The notes beneath the pieces are model-generated. The model made no database searches, had not been told where the DNA came from, and saw only the letters and a program-made list of their open reading frames with translations. This document shows, in pieces, positions 53,115 to 61,789 of a stretch of DNA of 64,000 nt. Numbering within the stretch: position 1 is the stretch's first letter; each line of letters opens with the position of its first letter. Both the position numbers and the translations under genes were made by a program. Origin of the DNA: Catalimonadaceae bacterium JC749 (lineage in GTDB: Bacteria; Bacteroidota; Bacteroidia; Cytophagales; Cyclobacteriaceae); the NCBI GenBank assembly GCA_021730635.1, contig JAJNNC010000015.1:1-64000 (forward strand), read 5' to 3'.

Positions 53115-53122
53115 CAAAAATA
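53115..53122 (-). promoter_or_regulatory. -7-like element before the TonB receptor gene
   Basis: Minus-strand TATTTTTG fits TAnnTTTG, 42 bases before the receptor ATG. No exact TTTG is present 19-21 bases upstream, so the receptor and permease may have their own promoter or may be read from the upstream genes. Confidence 0.35.
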
Positions 53123-53216
53123 TATTTTACTTAATTAATAATGAATAAAATTTTAATAAAGTTTTTTCGCTGAAAATGAGTATAAAATTTTATGTTTTGA
53201 TTATTTTTCAGTGAAT

Positions 53217-54320
53217 TCATATTCCTTTTCCTGGGAGCTGCATTTCATAGCGGTCCCAATGTTGCACCAGACTATCCACCACCACTTTGCCGATACGATA
53301 GGCAGCTTCCAGAGAGGGGAGGTATGCCGTGTATCCTTCCTCTTCCCCATGATCTTCACGGGTCAGACTCTGTACTGCCGAGATGGTGGGGTATTGCATC
53401 GTATAATTGCTGGCTGTCCGCAGGACCATCAGGCGGTTGATGTCTACCTTGCCAGCCTGATGTAGAAATTCCAGGGCTTGCCCTGTTCCGGTATCTTCCA
53501 TGGCAGAGGTGACAAAGTTTCCCTGGCCCCCTGACCAGTATGATACCCATTCATTGGCCCACTGATTGTAGTATTGTCCGTGCCAGTAGGTCATGGCAGC
53601 CAGGTGGTCTCCTTTCATCACTCGGGGCGGTTGTTGGGCTTCCGGGAATCCACTATATTTTGTGCGCATAGCCCTGATCTTCTCATTGTCTTCCAAAGCC
53701 ACTTCCTTGGTCAGATCATAAGCCCAGGCTACAAGCGCAGGATTCAGATGCATGGCATTGTTATAATCGTTTTCCAGCACAGGCATTTCATACGGCTTCG
53801 TTTTACTGAGGGGGATGTACCCGGTAGACCAGTCTTTAGGGATTTCTCTGGGGTCAATTTCATGGGCCAGGTCCCCATCGATCAACCATTCTGCCCATAC
53901 CGCAGAGCCTACACTGCCATCTTCCGGATCAATACCTGCAATCCCGGCGACCAACCAGTAGGCCTGGGTCAGATCAAAGCGGGGATCCATCCCCAAGGCC
54001 ATGATGGAAGCAGCCGACCGGGCGGTACCCATGCCTGTACAAATCCCTAAAACCTGTTTGTCGGGATCATAGCGCAGGTTTCTGTAGCCATGGGGAAAGG
54101 CTATCGTATCGGGAAAAGGAAATCGTTCTACCCAGTATTGAAATTCACCGGGGGAATCTTCCGTATCCTCTCCATTCTCAAACATGGTGACCACCACCAC
54201 CCGAACGGGTAAAGGAGTGGTTGTTTCATGGTTATTTTGTGATGCTGCCATTTCTGAGCTGCTGGACTGGCAACCCAGGATGAATAAGGCAAGACAGCAA
54301 ATAGGGAATAGTTTTCTCAT
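53217..54320 (-). CDS. NUP (purine nucleoside permease) family lipoprotein
   Basis: 367-residue protein. The signal peptide MRKLFPICCLALFILGC ends in a lipobox, so it is an envelope lipoprotein. The rest fits the NUP family (PF06516): VRVVVVTMFENGEDT opening, RYDPDKQVLGICTGMGTARSAASIMALG, YWLVAGIAGIDPEDGSVGSAVWAEW, SAMEDTGTGQALEFL and VLRTASNYTMQYPT. Although called permease, the sequence has no membrane helix besides the signal and resembles the nucleoside phosphorylase fold (GICTGMGT like the phosphate-binding GTGMG loops). It may therefore bind or split purine nucleosides in the periplasm or on the surface. The ATG at 54320 is preferred; the longer frame to 54452 would overlap the deaminase gene. 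Confidence 0.85.
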   Translation of the reverse strand: MRKLFPICCLALFILGCQSSSSEMAASQNNHETTTPLPVRVVVVTMFENGEDTEDSPGEFQYWVERFPFPDTIAFPHGYRNLRYDPDKQVLGICTGMGTARSAASIMALGMDPRFDLTQAYWLVAGIAGIDPEDGSVGSAVWAEWLIDGDLAHEIDPREIPKDWSTGYIPLSKTKPYEMPVLENDYNNAMHLNPALVAWAYDLTKEVALEDNEKIRAMRTKYSGFPEAQQPPRVMKGDHLAAMTYWHGQYYNQWANEWVSYWSGGQGNFVTSAMEDTGTGQALEFLHQAGKVDINRLMVLRTASNYTMQYPTISAVQSLTREDHGEEEGYTAYLPSLEAAYRIGKVVVDSLVQHWDRYEMQLPGKGI

Positions 54321-54363
54321 GCAAAGGGATAGGTTTTGTTTGTAAAGATTGTCCATGGGGTCG

Positions 54364-55950
54364 TTACTTTTTGAATGAATACACTTGGTTGAACTCCCGG
54401 ATAAAGTGTGTCCATTTCTCCTGCCACACGCCCAATGCTTTTTCTTTTTCATCCTCGTTTAAAAGACTATACTGAATGGAATTTATAGCCAGTTTTTTTA
54501 ACGACCTCAGGTCCAGCTCCCAGGCCAGGAAAATGCTCCAGTAATCCGGTGTGACACCCACATAATCAAAGATGGCCGGATCATCGGGACTGATAGAAAT
54601 CTGTATCCCCCGGTTGATCCAATGGTGAGCCGGATGCATTCTTAAATCCTGTATATAGCCTAATATCTGATTACTCAGGGGATTGACTTCAATACAGATG
54701 TTCTGGGTGCGCACTATTTCTTCCACCACCGGAAAAAAAGACAGGTTAAAACCATGCCCGATCCGGGTGGAGTGTAACAGTATGGCATCATACAGATTGG
54801 TCACATGTTGCCAGTCACTTTCCCCATCATGCAGGCAAAGGGGCATATCAATGCCGTAAATTTTTGTAAGTGAATCACGCATCAGCCAGGCATCCAGGTA
54901 ATAACGGGTAGGGTTTCCCGTATCTTCTTTGGCCACCAGGTCATATCCTTTCACCAAGTCCGGATACTTTTGTCGCACTTCATAAGCTTTTTTCAAATCC
55001 GCTTTCATCATGGCCAGCGGTTGAAAACGCAGATTGGTATAAATTAACTGAAGGGTAAAATTGGGTTCACTGCCGTTCCTTACCCTTTGTGCCGCCTGCT
55101 GAAGATAGTGGATGATAGAATCGTAGGGATAAGAACCGGCAGTATGCTCCAGATCATATAAGGTGCCTCCCAAAAAGGTTCGGAGCTCCACATGCTGTAC
55201 CCCATCAGCAACCAGAGAGTCGAAAATAGCGGTATACAGGTCTTCATAGACGGGTTGGTAGGAAGTAAAACCCTCAATGCGCTGAAAACAATTCTCAAAT
55301 TCTTTCCAGATATCTACTGAATCTTTGGTTACATCCTCCTCAAAAGTGAGCAGGTCATACAGCTGAGCCTCAAAAGATTCGATAGAATCGTGTAACACCT
55401 GTATAGGATAAAATCCATCGGGCACTTCCTCTTTGCTGAAAAAATGAATCTGCCCTTTTACATACTGTTCGTTGGGAGTTTGCCAGTAGACATAACAGTG
55501 AGGTTGCTGCAAGGCCCGTTGGATCATCCACCCGAAATGACCTCCCACAGCACCATGCAGATGATGGATACCCCCTTTCGGCATCTTCTTCAGGATGGCA
55601 AACAGTGGCGTAGTATACATGTGCGCTTTTGAGGAATAAAAGGATCGGGCAGGAGGGAAGAAATGAATGGAATCATAATGTGCCAGCATGTCCCTTCTCA
55701 AACGGATCAGTGTTTGGTTAGCAGTTTCTTCCGCCGCCGACAACTCCACAGAAGCATCAAAAGAAAGCAGACTATCGGCCGTAAGCAATTGCTGGTAATA
55801 TTGTTGATATTGCTGTGCATCCTGATAGGCATGCGGTAATTCGGGTGCGTCAACAGTAGGAGATAAAGATGGACTCTGTTGGACGTTGCAGGCTTGCAAC
55901 AAGGATACAGTAACCATCATGATCATGAAACGAAGACCAGGAGCATCCAT
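54364..55950 (-). CDS. Lipoprotein adenosine deaminase, ADGF/ADA2-like
   Basis: 528-residue deaminase. The signal with lipobox (VSLLQAC) makes it an exported lipoprotein, in contrast to cytoplasmic ADA. Zinc and catalytic segments are visible: KGGIHHLHGAVGG (first His pair, about residues 127-139), MPLCLHDGESDW (His and Asp/Glu), STRIGHGFNL, ICIEVNPLSNQIL and ISISPDDPAIF (zinc Asp pair). The long N-terminal region before the barrel and the HLHGAVGGHFGW motif resemble ADA2/ADGF rather than classical Add. It should turn adenosine or deoxyadenosine to inosine outside the cytoplasm. The frame is open from a GTG at 55974; the ATG at 55950 gives the better signal. The NUP gene lies 43 bases downstream. 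Confidence 0.9.
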   Translation of the reverse strand: MDAPGLRFMIMMVTVSLLQACNVQQSPSLSPTVDAPELPHAYQDAQQYQQYYQQLLTADSLLSFDASVELSAAEETANQTLIRLRRDMLAHYDSIHFFPPARSFYSSKAHMYTTPLFAILKKMPKGGIHHLHGAVGGHFGWMIQRALQQPHCYVYWQTPNEQYVKGQIHFFSKEEVPDGFYPIQVLHDSIESFEAQLYDLLTFEEDVTKDSVDIWKEFENCFQRIEGFTSYQPVYEDLYTAIFDSLVADGVQHVELRTFLGGTLYDLEHTAGSYPYDSIIHYLQQAAQRVRNGSEPNFTLQLIYTNLRFQPLAMMKADLKKAYEVRQKYPDLVKGYDLVAKEDTGNPTRYYLDAWLMRDSLTKIYGIDMPLCLHDGESDWQHVTNLYDAILLHSTRIGHGFNLSFFPVVEEIVRTQNICIEVNPLSNQILGYIQDLRMHPAHHWINRGIQISISPDDPAIFDYVGVTPDYWSIFLAWELDLRSLKKLAINSIQYSLLNEDEKEKALGVWQEKWTHFIREFNQVYSFKK

Positions 55951-56253
55951 GAAAAGCCTACCCTTTACTCTCACAATCGATGAATATTATTTTTTAGAGG
56001 TTGCAGTGTGACTCAAACAAAAGAATCGCGCCCAAATGTGGTTTAAATATAAAATAATTTGGTATATATCCAGTGTATATTACATGATATTTTGATAACA
56101 AATAATTTTTCCAAATAATATAGCAGGAGTATAGTATTTTTTGGATAGAAAGTATAAAGTTAACCCTGAGTAGCCAATGGCCCGGTTCAGAGCCAGTAAG
56201 CATCAGCTCACCCAGGGTTTACTGAAGAGAAATGCCAGGGATTTTTCTTCCTG

Positions 56254-57051
56254 TTAAAGGATCGATCGGACGACGCCACCATCTACATGGATGGCAGCGC
56301 CGTTGGTTGCTGATGAAAGGGGACTGGCTATAAACGCTGCCAGGTTGGCTACTTCTTCCACAGAAGCTTTCCGCTGTAATAGGGAGGTTGGGCGTACCGT
56401 TTTGAAATATTCCTGCTCGAGCTGGGCGGGCGTCATATTTTTCTGCCGGGCTAGTTGCTCAATGAAATCGCTGACCCCTTCTGATTGCGTAGGGCCTGGC
56501 AAAAGTGTATTGACCGTCACCTGGGTCCCTTTGGTCAACTCAGCCAGCCCTCGGCTGATGGCCAGTTGTGCTGTTTTGGTAAAGCCATAATGTATCATTT
56601 CTTCAGGGGTTTGAATGGCCGAGTCACTGGAGATAAACAGAATTCGTCCCCAGTTTTTCTTTATCATAGCGGGCAGCAGCTGGCGGGATAACCGGATGCC
56701 ACTGAGTACGTTCACTTCAAAAAAATGATACCACTCATCATCCTTTATTTCTTCAAAAGGTTTAGGCGCAAAGATGCCCACATTATTGACCAGTATATCT
56801 ATCTCCGGTAACTGAGCGATCAGGCGATCAACTTCTTCTACCTTGGCAAAATCAGCCTGAATGCCTGTGACGATTGTTTCATTGCCTGAAGCTGCCTTTA
56901 ATTGTTCAATGGCTAGATTTAGTTTTCCAGTTGTTCTCCCATTGAGAATGACGTGGGCACCCTCTTCTGAAAGTTTTCTGGCAATGGCAAAGCCAATTCC
57001 TTGGGTAGAGCCGCTGATCAGGGCGGTTTTACCCTTTAATTGTAAGTCCAT
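56254..57051 (-). CDS. Short-chain dehydrogenase/reductase (SDR) family oxidoreductase
   Basis: 265-residue cytoplasmic oxidoreductase. The NAD(P) site is ALISGSTQGIGFAIA (residues about 10-24), with DILVNNVG as the adenine-ring segment. Catalytic residues are Ser in ILFISSDSA and Tyr-Lys in HYGFTK. The end GAAIHVDGGVVRS is the normal SDR C terminus. Arg in NGRTTGK just after strand 2 suggests NADP(H) preference. It is the last gene of the RND efflux unit, 90 bases after the channel gene on the same strand; a role in detoxifying the exported compound is possible. The ATG at 57051 gives a normal SDR start; the open frame goes 16 codons further. Confidence 0.88.
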   Translation of the reverse strand: MDLQLKGKTALISGSTQGIGFAIARKLSEEGAHVILNGRTTGKLNLAIEQLKAASGNETIVTGIQADFAKVEEVDRLIAQLPEIDILVNNVGIFAPKPFEEIKDDEWYHFFEVNVLSGIRLSRQLLPAMIKKNWGRILFISSDSAIQTPEEMIHYGFTKTAQLAISRGLAELTKGTQVTVNTLLPGPTQSEGVSDFIEQLARQKNMTPAQLEQEYFKTVRPTSLLQRKASVEEVANLAAFIASPLSSATNGAAIHVDGGVVRSIL

Positions 57052-57141
57052 ATAGTTTCTGTGTTTTGAGGTGAAATTGTAACAACCCCTGCTCCTCATT
57101 CATGAAAACAGGGGTGTTTGATAGTTCCTGAGATAGCATTC

Positions 57142-58617
57142 TCAGAATTCGAGGGTGCCTACATCTCCACCCAAGGCTACCATCAGATCAATTGTACTCA
57201 GCAGTTGCTGTCCTAGCAGTTGAATGGATAATCTTTCAGCTTCCAGCACTATCCGCTGGGCATCCACCACTTCCAGGTAGGTGACCAGCCCCTTCAGATA
57301 GCGTTGCTGAGAAAGGGCAGCGGCTCGCTGCGCGGCTGTTAAAAATTCCTGTTGCGACAAAAGCTGTTCATGCAAACGTAACAGATTGGACATTTCTCTC
57401 TCCACTTCCTGATGCGCATTCAGCTCCTGTTGCTTCAATTGGTTGTTGACCCTCTCCAACTGGGCACGACCCAGTGCAACCTGTGCATTTCTTCTACCTC
57501 CTTCAAACAAAGGCACAGAAAGGGTGGCGCCTACCAGCCAGTTCCGGCTATCCCCTTCAAAGATTTGTTCCGACTGTCCGGCTAATAGGCCAGCGGACCC
57601 GTCAAGAAATAACCGGGGGTATCGCTCTTTCTGTATACTTTTCAATTGCTTTTCGAAGGCTCCTACCGAAGAAGTAGCCGCCTGAAGATCCGGTCTGCTG
57701 ATGGACAGGCCTACCTGGTTTCTTGGTCTGATCAAGGGTGCCAGGTATTGAATGCCTGCCGGTTCAACAGCAAATTCGCTGGCAGATTGTCCTGTCAACA
57801 GCGCGAGTGCCAGTTCAATTTCTGTTCTTTGTAACTGGTTATTTTTTAACTGTACGGCTACTGATGACAACTCTGTTTGGGCCCTTTGCAGGTCAATTTC
57901 GTTCGTCAGGCCCGCCTGATACCGGGTTCTGACAATTTCCAGATTTTCCTGCCGGGTTTGTATGGTGCGTTCCAGAATCTCGCTTTCAGAATCCAGGGTT
58001 AGGAGCCATACAAAATTTCTGGCTACTTCCGCAGCGATGGACAATCCTGACGCTTTCTGCAGCGCTGTAGCAGCCTGCCAGTTAAATTGAGAGGCGGCTA
58101 CATCATTCCTGATCCTGCCAAAAAGGTCTACTTCATAGGAAATATCTAACGGTAACACATAGGTATTATTCCGAATTCTCTGGGCAGGAATGTCAAAAGG
58201 GAGAGGCCGGTTGGCTGAAAACTCCTGGCGTATGAAAGAGGGGTTGAGACTCAGGGAGGGATACAGCAAAGATTTCTCCCACTGTACGCCTGCCCTGGAT
58301 TCTTCCACCCGATTTTCAGCAGCCTTCAGATCGTAGTTTTCTGCCATGGCAAGTTCCACCAACGTATTGAGCTTTTCATACCCAAAAATTTCCCACCAGG
58401 GTTGATCCTCCCTATTATTGGAAACAGGAGAAGCGGTGAGGGTATCATAGCCCAGGCTAATGGAAACAGGCTGGTAGGCTTCCTTCCACTTCCACTGCTC
58501 CTGGCTTGTTTCCCTTCCGATCGTATCTTCCTGGGCCAGTAGCAATGGGGTAGAAGAAACCAGTACCATGAAGACTATCATAAATTGAATGATTCTTTTC
58601 ATCTTACTGATTTGCAT
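57142..58617 (-). CDS. TolC-like outer-membrane channel of an RND efflux system (NodT family)
   Basis: 491-residue outer-membrane factor. The signal peptide (MIVFMVLVSSTPLLLAQ) has no lipobox, unlike OprM. Tandem alpha-helical barrel repeats are clear: LVELAMAENYDLKAAENRVEE in the first half and NQLKQQELNAHQEVEREMSN with the family closing YLKGLVTYLEVVDAQR in the second. LPLDISYEVDLFGRIRNDV is the membrane beta-strand section. It lies 10 bases downstream of the pump gene, so it forms a tripartite pump with the two preceding products. An alternative start is the Met at codon 6. Confidence 0.93.
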   Translation of the reverse strand: MQISKMKRIIQFMIVFMVLVSSTPLLLAQEDTIGRETSQEQWKWKEAYQPVSISLGYDTLTASPVSNNREDQPWWEIFGYEKLNTLVELAMAENYDLKAAENRVEESRAGVQWEKSLLYPSLSLNPSFIRQEFSANRPLPFDIPAQRIRNNTYVLPLDISYEVDLFGRIRNDVAASQFNWQAATALQKASGLSIAAEVARNFVWLLTLDSESEILERTIQTRQENLEIVRTRYQAGLTNEIDLQRAQTELSSVAVQLKNNQLQRTEIELALALLTGQSASEFAVEPAGIQYLAPLIRPRNQVGLSISRPDLQAATSSVGAFEKQLKSIQKERYPRLFLDGSAGLLAGQSEQIFEGDSRNWLVGATLSVPLFEGGRRNAQVALGRAQLERVNNQLKQQELNAHQEVEREMSNLLRLHEQLLSQQEFLTAAQRAAALSQQRYLKGLVTYLEVVDAQRIVLEAERLSIQLLGQQLLSTIDLMVALGGDVGTLEF

Positions 58618-58627
58618 TGTGGTTGAT

Positions 58628-61600
58628 TTAATTATTTTTTTGGCGAAGTCTGATCATGCCTAGTTTTCGACTCAAGACATAAAAGACAGGGGTGAACAAC
58701 AGCCCGAAAAGGGTGACGCCCAGCATCCCGCTGAACACAGCCACCCCTAGGGCCTGACGCATTTCAGCGCCTGCGCCTGAAGCGATTACCAAGGGTATCA
58801 CACCCAGGATAAAGGCAAACGAGGTCATTAAAATGGGTCTTAAACGAAGTTTGGCAGCTTCCGTGGCAGCATCCCAAAGGGCTTTGCCCTGATCCTCCAG
58901 TTGTTTGGCAAACTCTACAATTAGTATGGCGTTCTTGCTGGCCAGCCCGACCAAAACGATCAGTCCAATCTGGGTAAGGATATTGTTGTCCATACCGGCA
59001 AGATCAACACCCACCATGGCTGAGAACAAACACATGGGAACAATCAGGATCACAGCCAAAGGAAGTATCCAGCTTTCGTACTGGGCAGCCAGCAACAAGA
59101 AGACGAACAGTACCGCTAAACCGAAAGCGATGATGGCGGTATTGCCTGTCTGTTTTTGCTGATAAGCCAGTTCTGTCCATTCATAGGTAACACCTTCCGG
59201 CAGGATCTGATCGGCTAAATCCTCCATGGCAGCCAGGGCTTCTCCGGAACTGTTGCCCGGCGTTACATCGCCTACGATTTCTACTGCCGGATACAAATTG
59301 TATCGAGGGACCCTGGCAGGGCCTGCTATATCTTTGAAGGTGCCTAAAGTACCCATGGGCACCATGTCTCCAGCTTTGTTACGTACCCGGATACGCAGGA
59401 TATCATCCGGCGTGAGCCGGTATTGGGCATCGGCCTGTGCGGTCACCCTGAAGGTTCGACCCAGGTAATTGAAATCATTCACAAAAGCCGAACCCAGGTA
59501 AATTTCCATAGCATTGAAGACCTCCGGTACAGGGATACCCAACTTCTCCGCTCTCACACGGTCGATATCAAAATAAAGCTGTGGCGTACCAGTGTTGAAG
59601 AAGGAAAAGACATTGCTGACGGCAGGGTTCTGGTTAGCAGCTCCAGCCAGTTCATAGGCCGCATTTTTGATGGTTTCAAGGCCTGCATCACTTTGATCCT
59701 GTATCATCATTTTGAAGCCACCACCATTGCCGATCCCTTGCACCGGAGGAGGTGGAATGACTACCACAAACGCTTCTTCTATCTCTGACATTTTCTCGCG
59801 CATTGTCTGAAGCATATCGTCATAGCGAAGCCCCATTGCTTTGCGTTCTTCAAAGTCTTTGAGTACTGGGAAAATGGCTGCCGCATTGGAGGCGTTGGTA
59901 AAACTGGCGCCATCAAAACCGGCGAAGGCAACAGCATTTTCCACGCCCTCCATTTTCATCAACCGGTCTATCGCTTTTTGGATCACCGCGTCGGTTCTGG
60001 ATAATGAGGAACCGGGGGGCAGCTGAATGGCTACTATAAAATAGCCCTGATCCTGTGCCGGAATGAAACCGGTGGGTACCCGATTGAATTCCACGATGGT
60101 CAAAGCCATCAGCAGCAGATACACCAGGCCCATGGCCGTGCTATATTGTAAGAGCTTATGTACGACCTTACCATACTTTTCAGATAGCCAGTCCATCCCC
60201 TTGTCAAACTGTTTCATCAGTGCTTTCAGCGGATTTTTTCTATGGCTTCGAAGGCCCTCTGCGGCTTTGGGTTGATGAGGTCTCAGCAGTAAGGCGGCCA
60301 TGGCCGGACTCAGGGTTAAGGATACGAAAACGGAGATCAGGGTAGCCACAGAGATCGTAATGCCAAATTGGCGGTAAAATTCTCCTGAAATGCCCCCCAG
60401 AAAGGTGGTGGGAATAAATACGGCAGTCAGTACCAGCCCTATGGCGAGCAAGGCACCACCAACTTCATTCATGGTTTTGCGGGCTGCTTCCCGGACGCTC
60501 ATGCCCGATGCCAGGTTACGTTCCATATTTTCTACCACCACAATAGCATCGTCCACCACAATACCAATGGCCAGTACCAGTCCGAAGAGCGTCAGATTGT
60601 TGAGAGAAAATCCTAGGGCCTGCATCACCGCAAAAGTACCAATGAGGGAAACAGGGATCGCTAATATCGGAATGATGGTCGCTCTCCAGGTTTGCAAAAA
60701 GACCAGGATCACCAGAACGACCAATACAATGGCTTCAAAGATAGTGCGGACTACTTCATCCACCGACTCCTGTATAAACTCTGTCGGGTTGTAGACGATT
60801 TCGTAGGCAAGTCCGGTAGGAAAATCTTTCGCTAACTCTTTCATGGTAGCCTTGATTTCCTCCGCAGTCTCTAAGGCATTTGAACCGGGACGCTGATATA
60901 TTGGAAGGGCTACCGCTTTTTTATTGCCCAGATACCCTCGGGTAGAATAACTGGCGGTTCCCAGTTCTACTCTTCCGATATCTTTAACCCGAACAATGCG
61001 CCCGTCTTTTCCCGATTTGACAATGATATTTTCAAATTCTTCTATCTCTTGCAGACGGCCTTTGGTCTGTACGCTCAGTTCAAAGGCATTTTGCTGGTCG
61101 GTAGGAGGTTGGTTCAGGTTACCGCTGGCAATCTGTACATTTTGTGCACGCAGGGCCGCAAGAATTTCACCAGCCGATAAGTCCATAGAGGCAATCACAT
61201 CCGGATTAAGCCAGATACGCATAGAGTATTCACTGGAACCAAAGATGGCTGAATTCCCTACCCCTTCTATCCTGGCCAGCCTGTCTTTGATATGTAAGGT
61301 GGCATAGTTGCCAATATAGGTCTGATCATAGGTATCGTCCGGAGAGAACAGGTTGATAACAAACAACATGTCGGGAGAATTTTTCAGGGTCGTAACGCCC
61401 AGACGTCTGACCTGTTCGGGCAACCTGGGTTCTGCAACCCCCACCCGGTTTTGAACCAGTACCTGGGCTTCGTCCAGGTCGGTGCCTAACGCAAAAGTGA
61501 TGGTAAGCGTCATGACTCCATCGGCAGTCGATTGAGAAGACATATAGAGCATGTTTTCCACCCCGTTGATTTCCTGTTCCAGGGGAGTTGCTACGGTCTT

Positions 61601-61780
61601 GGAGATAGTTTCCGCACTGGCACCGGGATAGGCAGCAGTGACCACGATGGTAGGAGGCGCAACCTCAGGATATTGTGAGACTGGCAACGAAAAATAGGCC
61701 AGTCCCCCCACAATAATAATGAGGATTGAGATGACCGAAGCCAATATAGGCCGGTCAATAAATATATGGCTGAATTTCAT
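58628..61780 (-). CDS. RND efflux pump, AcrB/HAE1 type
   Basis: 1050-residue inner-membrane pump with twelve helices and two large periplasmic loops. Signatures are FIDRPILASVISILIIIVGG at the start, YPEVAPPTIVVTAAYPGASA, DDAIVVVENMER (the proton-relay Asp pair in helix 4), GISGEFYRQFGITI, and LRPILMTSFAFILGVIPLVI and GAGAEMRQALGVAVF in the second half. The length is typical of AcrB-like hydrophobe/drug pumps, not the heavy-metal CusA group, which is confirmed by the PxGxSLSRT pattern in loop 2. It lies 9 bases downstream of the adaptor gene. Substrate range unknown. Confidence 0.95.
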   Translation of the reverse strand: MKFSHIFIDRPILASVISILIIIVGGLAYFSLPVSQYPEVAPPTIVVTAAYPGASAETISKTVATPLEQEINGVENMLYMSSQSTADGVMTLTITFALGTDLDEAQVLVQNRVGVAEPRLPEQVRRLGVTTLKNSPDMLFVINLFSPDDTYDQTYIGNYATLHIKDRLARIEGVGNSAIFGSSEYSMRIWLNPDVIASMDLSAGEILAALRAQNVQIASGNLNQPPTDQQNAFELSVQTKGRLQEIEEFENIIVKSGKDGRIVRVKDIGRVELGTASYSTRGYLGNKKAVALPIYQRPGSNALETAEEIKATMKELAKDFPTGLAYEIVYNPTEFIQESVDEVVRTIFEAIVLVVLVILVFLQTWRATIIPILAIPVSLIGTFAVMQALGFSLNNLTLFGLVLAIGIVVDDAIVVVENMERNLASGMSVREAARKTMNEVGGALLAIGLVLTAVFIPTTFLGGISGEFYRQFGITISVATLISVFVSLTLSPAMAALLLRPHQPKAAEGLRSHRKNPLKALMKQFDKGMDWLSEKYGKVVHKLLQYSTAMGLVYLLLMALTIVEFNRVPTGFIPAQDQGYFIVAIQLPPGSSLSRTDAVIQKAIDRLMKMEGVENAVAFAGFDGASFTNASNAAAIFPVLKDFEERKAMGLRYDDMLQTMREKMSEIEEAFVVVIPPPPVQGIGNGGGFKMMIQDQSDAGLETIKNAAYELAGAANQNPAVSNVFSFFNTGTPQLYFDIDRVRAEKLGIPVPEVFNAMEIYLGSAFVNDFNYLGRTFRVTAQADAQYRLTPDDILRIRVRNKAGDMVPMGTLGTFKDIAGPARVPRYNLYPAVEIVGDVTPGNSSGEALAAMEDLADQILPEGVTYEWTELAYQQKQTGNTAIIAFGLAVLFVFLLLAAQYESWILPLAVILIVPMCLFSAMVGVDLAGMDNNILTQIGLIVLVGLASKNAILIVEFAKQLEDQGKALWDAATEAAKLRLRPILMTSFAFILGVIPLVIASGAGAEMRQALGVAVFSGMLGVTLFGLLFTPVFYVLSRKLGMIRLRQKNN

Positions 61781-61789
61781 AAATAATGT

